In this document: positions 18,360 through 32,500 of the stretch, one piece after another | Layout of the letters: each line of letters begins with the position of its first letter | How positions within the stretch are numbered: position 1 is the stretch's first letter | Source of the DNA: Armadillidium nasatum | Taxonomy: Eukaryota; Arthropoda; Malacostraca; Isopoda; Armadillidiidae | Assembly: GCA_009176605.1 (NCBI GenBank) | Contig: SEYY01012367.1 | Span: 10,001 to 42,500, forward strand | Length of the DNA stretch: 32,500 bases | Reading direction: 5' to 3' | Notes under the pieces: generated by a model | Seen by the model: the letters and a program-made list of their open reading frames with translations, nothing else | Told to the model about the DNA's origin: nothing | Databases searched by the model: none | Translations under genes and position numbers: made by a program

Positions 18360-19150
18360 ATTATTAAAGGTATATTATGTTAATTACTGAGTGACAAGAT
18401 TTTTAAAAATTTTGACTTCAAAAGTTGTTTTTCTATGGAAAGGAAAACTTGTTACTCAGATCTTTCGGTTTGGTAACCATTCGACAATTGCATTGAAGTC
18501 TGATGCAACTTCATCAATTCATTCTGAATATCTATTCTTATTCAAACTGCTAGGATGGGTTTAACAGTGCTTTTTTGCATTTGTATATAGTAGGATATCT
18601 TTCAAAAAAGATAAGCAGTTCTGTTAATTGCTTTTATACATATGCATCATATATGCAATTCAGTATGGAAGAATAGAATTTTTTTTTTTTTTGCAAATTA
18701 CATTTTGAGATATGATTCTGAATGTTGAGATTGTTAAGGATAAATCTTGGAAGACTTTCCGTCAGTTGAGAACAATATTTTTAGACATTAACAGATTTAT
18801 AAATAAAGACGAAAATACAAACTTCTGTTCTTTCGGATCTGGATTGGTAAATAAGGGACACTTGAAATTACTGCCTATCTAAATCTGAGGAGTAGGTGCT
18901 ATAAGATATTGTCGATGAAAAAATTTGAAATAATCTCTCCTTTGCATACACTTAATGAAAAGTGTAAATTACTGATTCTCATCACGTGTTTTGACCTCCA
19001 AGTCCTACCATTTGTATGCAAATGGTTTTGATATATTTCAGAATGATCTAACGGAACTCAGAAATGAGACCACGAACTCTTTTGTAACATTTTAAAAATA
19101 ATCAAAGACTCCATATCTTCCCTTTTAGCGTTACATGCTTGATAGCTAAA
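18360..19150. other. intron, apparently unique
   Basis: AT-rich sequence without a recognised mobile element. A minus-strand stretch near 18490-18540 can read FNAIVEWLPN, reminiscent of an FN3 B strand, but is closed by stops on both sides. Confidence 0.35.
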
Positions 19151-19156
19151 AAATAG

Positions 19157-19757
19157 AAAGAGATCGGAGAGTTAGTGAGCGTGGGAGGGTTAATAAATGA
19201 AAAGTAGAAAGAGATCGGAGAGGGTTAGTGAGCGTGGGAGGGTTGATAAATGAAAAGTAGAAAGAGATCGGAGAGGGTTAGTGAGCGTGGGAGGGTTAAT
19301 AAATGAAAAGTAGAAAGAGATCGGAGAGGGTTAGTGAGCGTGGGAGGGTTAATAAATGAAAAGTAGAAAGAGATCGGAGAGGGTTAGTGAGCGTGGGAGG
19401 GTTGATAAATGAAAAGTAGAAAGAGATCGGAGAGGGTTAGTGAGCGTGGGAGGGTTAATAAATGAAAAGTAGAGAGAGATCGGAGAGGGTTAATGAGCGT
19501 GGGAGGGTTAATAAATGAAAAGTAGAAAGAGATCGGAGAGGGTTAGTGAGCGTGGGAGGGTTAATAAATGAAAAGTAGAAAGAGATCGGAGAGGGTTTAG
19601 TGAGCGTGGGAGGGTTAATAAATGAAAAGTAGAAAGAGATCGGAGAGGGTTAGTGAGCGTGGGAGGGTTAATAAATGAAAAGTAGAAAGAGATCGGAGAG
19701 GGTTAGTGAGCGTGGGAGGGTTAATAAATGAAAAGTAGAAAGAGATCGGAGAGATAT
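19157..19757. repeat. 53-bp minisatellite, about 11 copies
   Basis: Unit begins AGATCGGAGAGGGTTAGTGA and ends AAATGAAAAGTAGAAAG. Copies are nearly identical; differences include TTGATAAA in place of TTAATAAA near 19241 and 19401, a G in the GTAGAGAG copy near 19470, and one extra T near 19597. Very low divergence indicates recent expansion. Not coding: open frames through it are by-products. Confidence 0.95.
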
Positions 19758-23145
<3,388 letters not shown>

Positions 23146-24215
23146 CTAGCTTTTATACTAATCGTTCCATTTTGTCTATTGCTAATGGGGTGACTTCTTT
23201 TTCCTTTCCTATCAATAGTGATGCTCCTCAGGAGTTTGTCTTGTCTCCTACTCTATTTCACTTTTCATTAATGACGAACTACTCATCTAACCAATATTCA
23301 TTCACATGCAGATGACTCGACCCTCTATTCTTCTACTTATTTCAAATCTGCTCCCTCTTTTGCCTTTAGAGTTGCCTCCAATCCTAATCCTTCCGATTCC
23401 ATTCTTGCTGATCTTGATAGAATTTCCCAGTGTGGTCGTCCCAGCTTTGTGAAATTCAACTCTTTAAAAACTTAACTTATAGATATCTCTCTCTCAAAGA
23501 CATCGCCTAACTCTTCAATTTCTTTCGATGGTTCCCGCATCTCTCCTGTTGAAAATATCCTTGAACTTCACATAAGCTTAAAAATGTCTTTCAAACCTCA
23601 TATCACGATGGTTGCTAGGGCGGCTTCAAAGAAGCTGAGAATTCTGTTTTTCTGCGAGATTTTTTTCCTCCTCTGCAGTTACTTCAATTATCCTCCCTTG
23701 TATGGAGTACTTCTCTCTTATCTGAAGTGGCTCAGGTTTCACTAGTCTTTTGGATAGGGTCGAGTCAAAGCTAAAAGACTTATAAACTGTTCCACTCTTT
23801 CCAATCCACTTGACATTTTATCTTTGCAACGTGACGCTGGTGCTTTGTCTCTATTCTATAGGTACCATAGCGGCAAATGATCGCGGAAATTGACTACTCG
23901 TATACTTCTACCTTTAAGGCATTCACGTAGCACAAGGGGTATATTGTCTGCACCTGAATTTTGTCTAAACATAGGCAACTCCAGGCTTGTCCGTTCTGGT
24001 ACTTAATTCCTTTTTCCAGCCACCTCTGCTTTGTTTGCGGAATACTCTTCCATCTTCTATATTTCCTGCTGAATTAAATCTCAATTACTTTAAAGTTCAA
24101 ATCTATTTTCACCTACGAAAGTTGCGTTAGGGGGAAATTGCTGAAATTATTATTCTTTTATTATTTTAACACTCCCTCCTAAAGTAAGGCTCTGCCTATG
24201 AGCGTGATAACTGTA
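23146..24215 (+). mobile_element. LINE-B copy B2, 5'-truncated
   Basis: Begins within the RT domain just before the motif 4 region (compare 27441 onward), continues through a degraded PQEFVLSP block near 23230, ADDSTL-like sequence near 23310, the thumb and the C-terminal tail, and ends with the hairpin AGGCTCTGCCT at about 24186-24196, followed by GATAACTGTAA and (TA)n. Multiple stops. The hairpin stem differs from B3 at one position on each side but still pairs. Confidence 0.82.
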
Positions 24216-24990
<775 letters not shown>

Positions 24991-24993
24991 TAC

Positions 24994-25060
24994 AGTTCAG
25001 TGTATTTATATTTTTGAGTTGATGATGATCCTTCAATTCCTTCGCCAAATATTGGTGTTA
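24994..25060 (-). pseudogene. candidate FN3 exon (second half of domain 1), acceptor lost in (TA)n
   Basis: On the minus strand [20 protein letters not shown] runs into a strong donor ACT/GTAAGT. Its length and pattern resemble the short G-strand exon at 3778-3847, and its place in the gene is where the missing half of domain 1 should be. However, a (TA)n tract lies immediately upstream with no AG acceptor, and the donor would be phase 2 where phase 1 is needed. It may be an exon disabled by TA expansion, an assembly artefact, or chance. Confidence 0.33.
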
Positions 25061-25061
25061 T

Positions 25062-25996
<935 letters not shown>

Positions 25997-26112
25997 AAAT
26001 CATAAAAAAAATAAAATAAACAAAAATTTGTTGTTTGAAATAAATTACAAAAAAATAAAATAAAAAAAATAAATAAAAGATAAAAATAAAAAGCATGCAA
26101 ACTAATAAGTAC

Positions 26113-26330
26113 CTCAAATGTATAAAACCCATTCAGCGTATTGTTAAATATTACGTAACAAGAACTCAAAGAGCAGGAATAAAGTTCTGTCTCATTCGAA
26201 GTCTTCGACTGTACATTAAATTTAAATAAGAAATTTGCACAATTCAATTTCCAAGATTCTGGGACAGTCCAGGAAACATTTACACCAAAATTCTTTTTTT
26301 CCACTTTTAAATTTGTCACCTGAAGTGTTT
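26113..26330 (-). CDS. FN3 exon: strands A-F of domain 1
   Basis: A 218-nt minus-strand exon with acceptor ATATGCAG and donor GAG/GTACTT. Two leading bases complete a split codon; it ends in phase 0. It encodes [20 protein letters not shown], then [20 protein letters not shown], and later [14 protein letters not shown] and [18 protein letters not shown] is a classic FN3 B strand and B-C loop, FLFKFNV the C strand and FYTFE the F strand. The same size class and phases as the exon at 3936-4180 mark it as a paralogous domain of the same gene. The acceptor lies 4 bp from a 119-bp (TA)n tract. Confidence 0.8.
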
Positions 26331-26331
26331 C

Positions 26332-26455
<124 letters not shown>

Positions 26456-26464
26456 ATGTATGTA

Positions 26465-26542
26465 ACATCCGCATCCGCAGTTCATGATTTTGCAATATCA
26501 GCATCAGCATTCACAATTATAAAATGCGGATCTTGCGGATGT
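26465..26542. repeat. imperfect inverted repeat with GCGGAT motifs
   Basis: ACATCCGCATCCGCA on the left pairs with TGCGGATCTTGCGGATGT on the right, with one 3-bp change. It may be a small foldback element or the end of a DNA transposon. Confidence 0.55.
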
Positions 26543-26613
26543 TCAAAATTTTGAAAGTTATTAATTTGTTGTCAAAAAAGTCTGATTTATTTTTTTGATA
26601 TCATGAATAAGGA

Positions 26614-29372
<2,759 letters not shown>

Positions 29373-29879
29373 ACCTATAGCCTTTATATATAGGAACATA
29401 AACATTTATAGACTCTTATATGCCATATATCTACATCTGCATCTTCTCCCTTGAAGGGTTATCACCCTGTCAGTGGGACCAACAAATTTCGCCATCTGCT
29501 CTTAAAAGTCCCTCTCTTAGAGTGATCAAAAAGATCACTTTTTTAGACTCGCTCGTTTCAGTGCCAGTCCTTGAGTTTTATTTAAACTCCCAGGTAGAGT
29601 TTTCACCCTTTCAGTGGGACTAGCACCTTCTCCATCTAACCTCTAAACACTTTCTCAAAGAACTCTTCAGAAGATCATACTTCTCGGAGCTATGGTTTCT
29701 CATTCTGGTCCTGGAATTGTTACAAGCAGTAAGCAATAATTACAGGGTCGGTTTGCTAGTCCTGTCGTCCTTGCTGTTGATTCTCCTCGCATGATCCAAC
29801 CCTGTCGCCTAATTCTCTCTTCTCTTCTCAGTATTCCATCTGATGATTCTTTCTTTTTTTCCTCCCAGCTGTTTCTAAG

Positions 29880-29880
<1 letters not shown>
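29373..29880 (+). mobile_element. LINE-D-like fragments, two 3'-end motifs
   Basis: Two segments carry the same signature: GAAGGGTTATCACCCTGTCA with GTGGGAC near 29452-29479, and AGGTAGAGTTTTCACCC with TTTCAGTGGGAC near 29591-29620. The third copy is at 31479-31510. The signature resembles the 3' end of LINE-B (hairpin then GTGAGCGG). The rest (29620-29880) is CT-rich and unassigned. I call it a degraded LINE or SINE 3' region with low certainty. Confidence 0.45.
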
Positions 29881-31303
<1,423 letters not shown>

Positions 31304-31339
31304 TTGTTATATCATCAGAGTGAGAATGTATTTAGTACT

Positions 31340-31826
<487 letters not shown>

Positions 31827-31955
31827 AAGATCTGTAGTTTGGTTCCTTTCTCTACTTTTACCTGCACAGAGAGTAGTATTTTTAGCGTATTTTTTTTCCT
31901 TCCCCCACTTTAGTAAGTATCTTTTTTCACCTCCCTTCTTCACATGAGAATTCCG

Positions 31956-32500
<545 letters not shown>

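Noticed and set aside
18490..18545. Minus-strand FNAIVEWLPN, similar to an FN3 B strand
   Set aside because: In-frame stops lie on both sides, a good acceptor in the right phase is missing, and domain 2 already has a complete exon at 18104-18219. It may be a dead exon, but the support is too weak.
19157..19757. Regularly repeated 53-bp units resembling a CRISPR-like array
   Set aside because: The whole unit is repeated, without unique spacers, and the context is eukaryotic.

Overview
The window is metazoan nuclear DNA that is very rich in repeats. It shows spliceosomal introns with GT/AG borders, LINE non-LTR retrotransposons, a hAT DNA transposon, minisatellites, and 26 long (TA)n tracts that make up about 10% of the bases. 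The jockey/CR1-type LINEs and the fibronectin-type receptor would fit an arthropod, perhaps a crustacean or chelicerate, but the species cannot be fixed from the sequence. There are no bacterial-type genes, no CRISPR array, and no tRNA or rRNA that I can see.

Host gene (minus strand). Small exons at 26330-26113, 18219-18104, 4456-4279, 4180-3936, 3847-3778, 1684-1586 (weaker), 1242-1133 and 297-95 read as consecutive pieces of fibronectin type III (FN3) domains. From 18219 leftward their splice phases fit together in order: intron phase 1 between domains and mostly phase 0 inside them. The gene is a multi-FN3, probably cell-surface, protein whose two ends lie outside the window. A candidate exon at 25060-24994 looks like the second half of the first domain, but a (TA)n tract sits where its splice acceptor should be.

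Intron contents, left to right. 1-4900: exon cluster, a 17-bp minisatellite (2655-3357), (TA)n tracts. 4911-8375: fragments of LINE family A, bracketed by (TA)n. 8500-17850: one LINE-A copy split by a minus-strand LINE-B, which is split by a hAT element (10903-13364, perfect 8-bp target duplication), whose transposase intron holds a LINE-C fragment between (TA)n tracts. This makes four nested levels inside a receptor intron. 18360-19968: unique intron plus a 53-bp minisatellite. 20086-24215: decayed LINE-A, then LINE-B. 24317-26616: intron and exon material. 26742-32500: LINE-B, LINE-C, LINE-D-like and LINE-A fragments, nearly all separated by (TA)n, and a long palindrome (30966-31303).

The main patterns are (1) LINE pieces flanked by (TA)n on both sides, which suggests insertion into, or seeding of, (TA)n; (2) a small 3'-terminal hairpin in LINE B and D copies with compensatory base changes; and (3) (TA)n tracts lying directly against splice acceptors of receptor exons.
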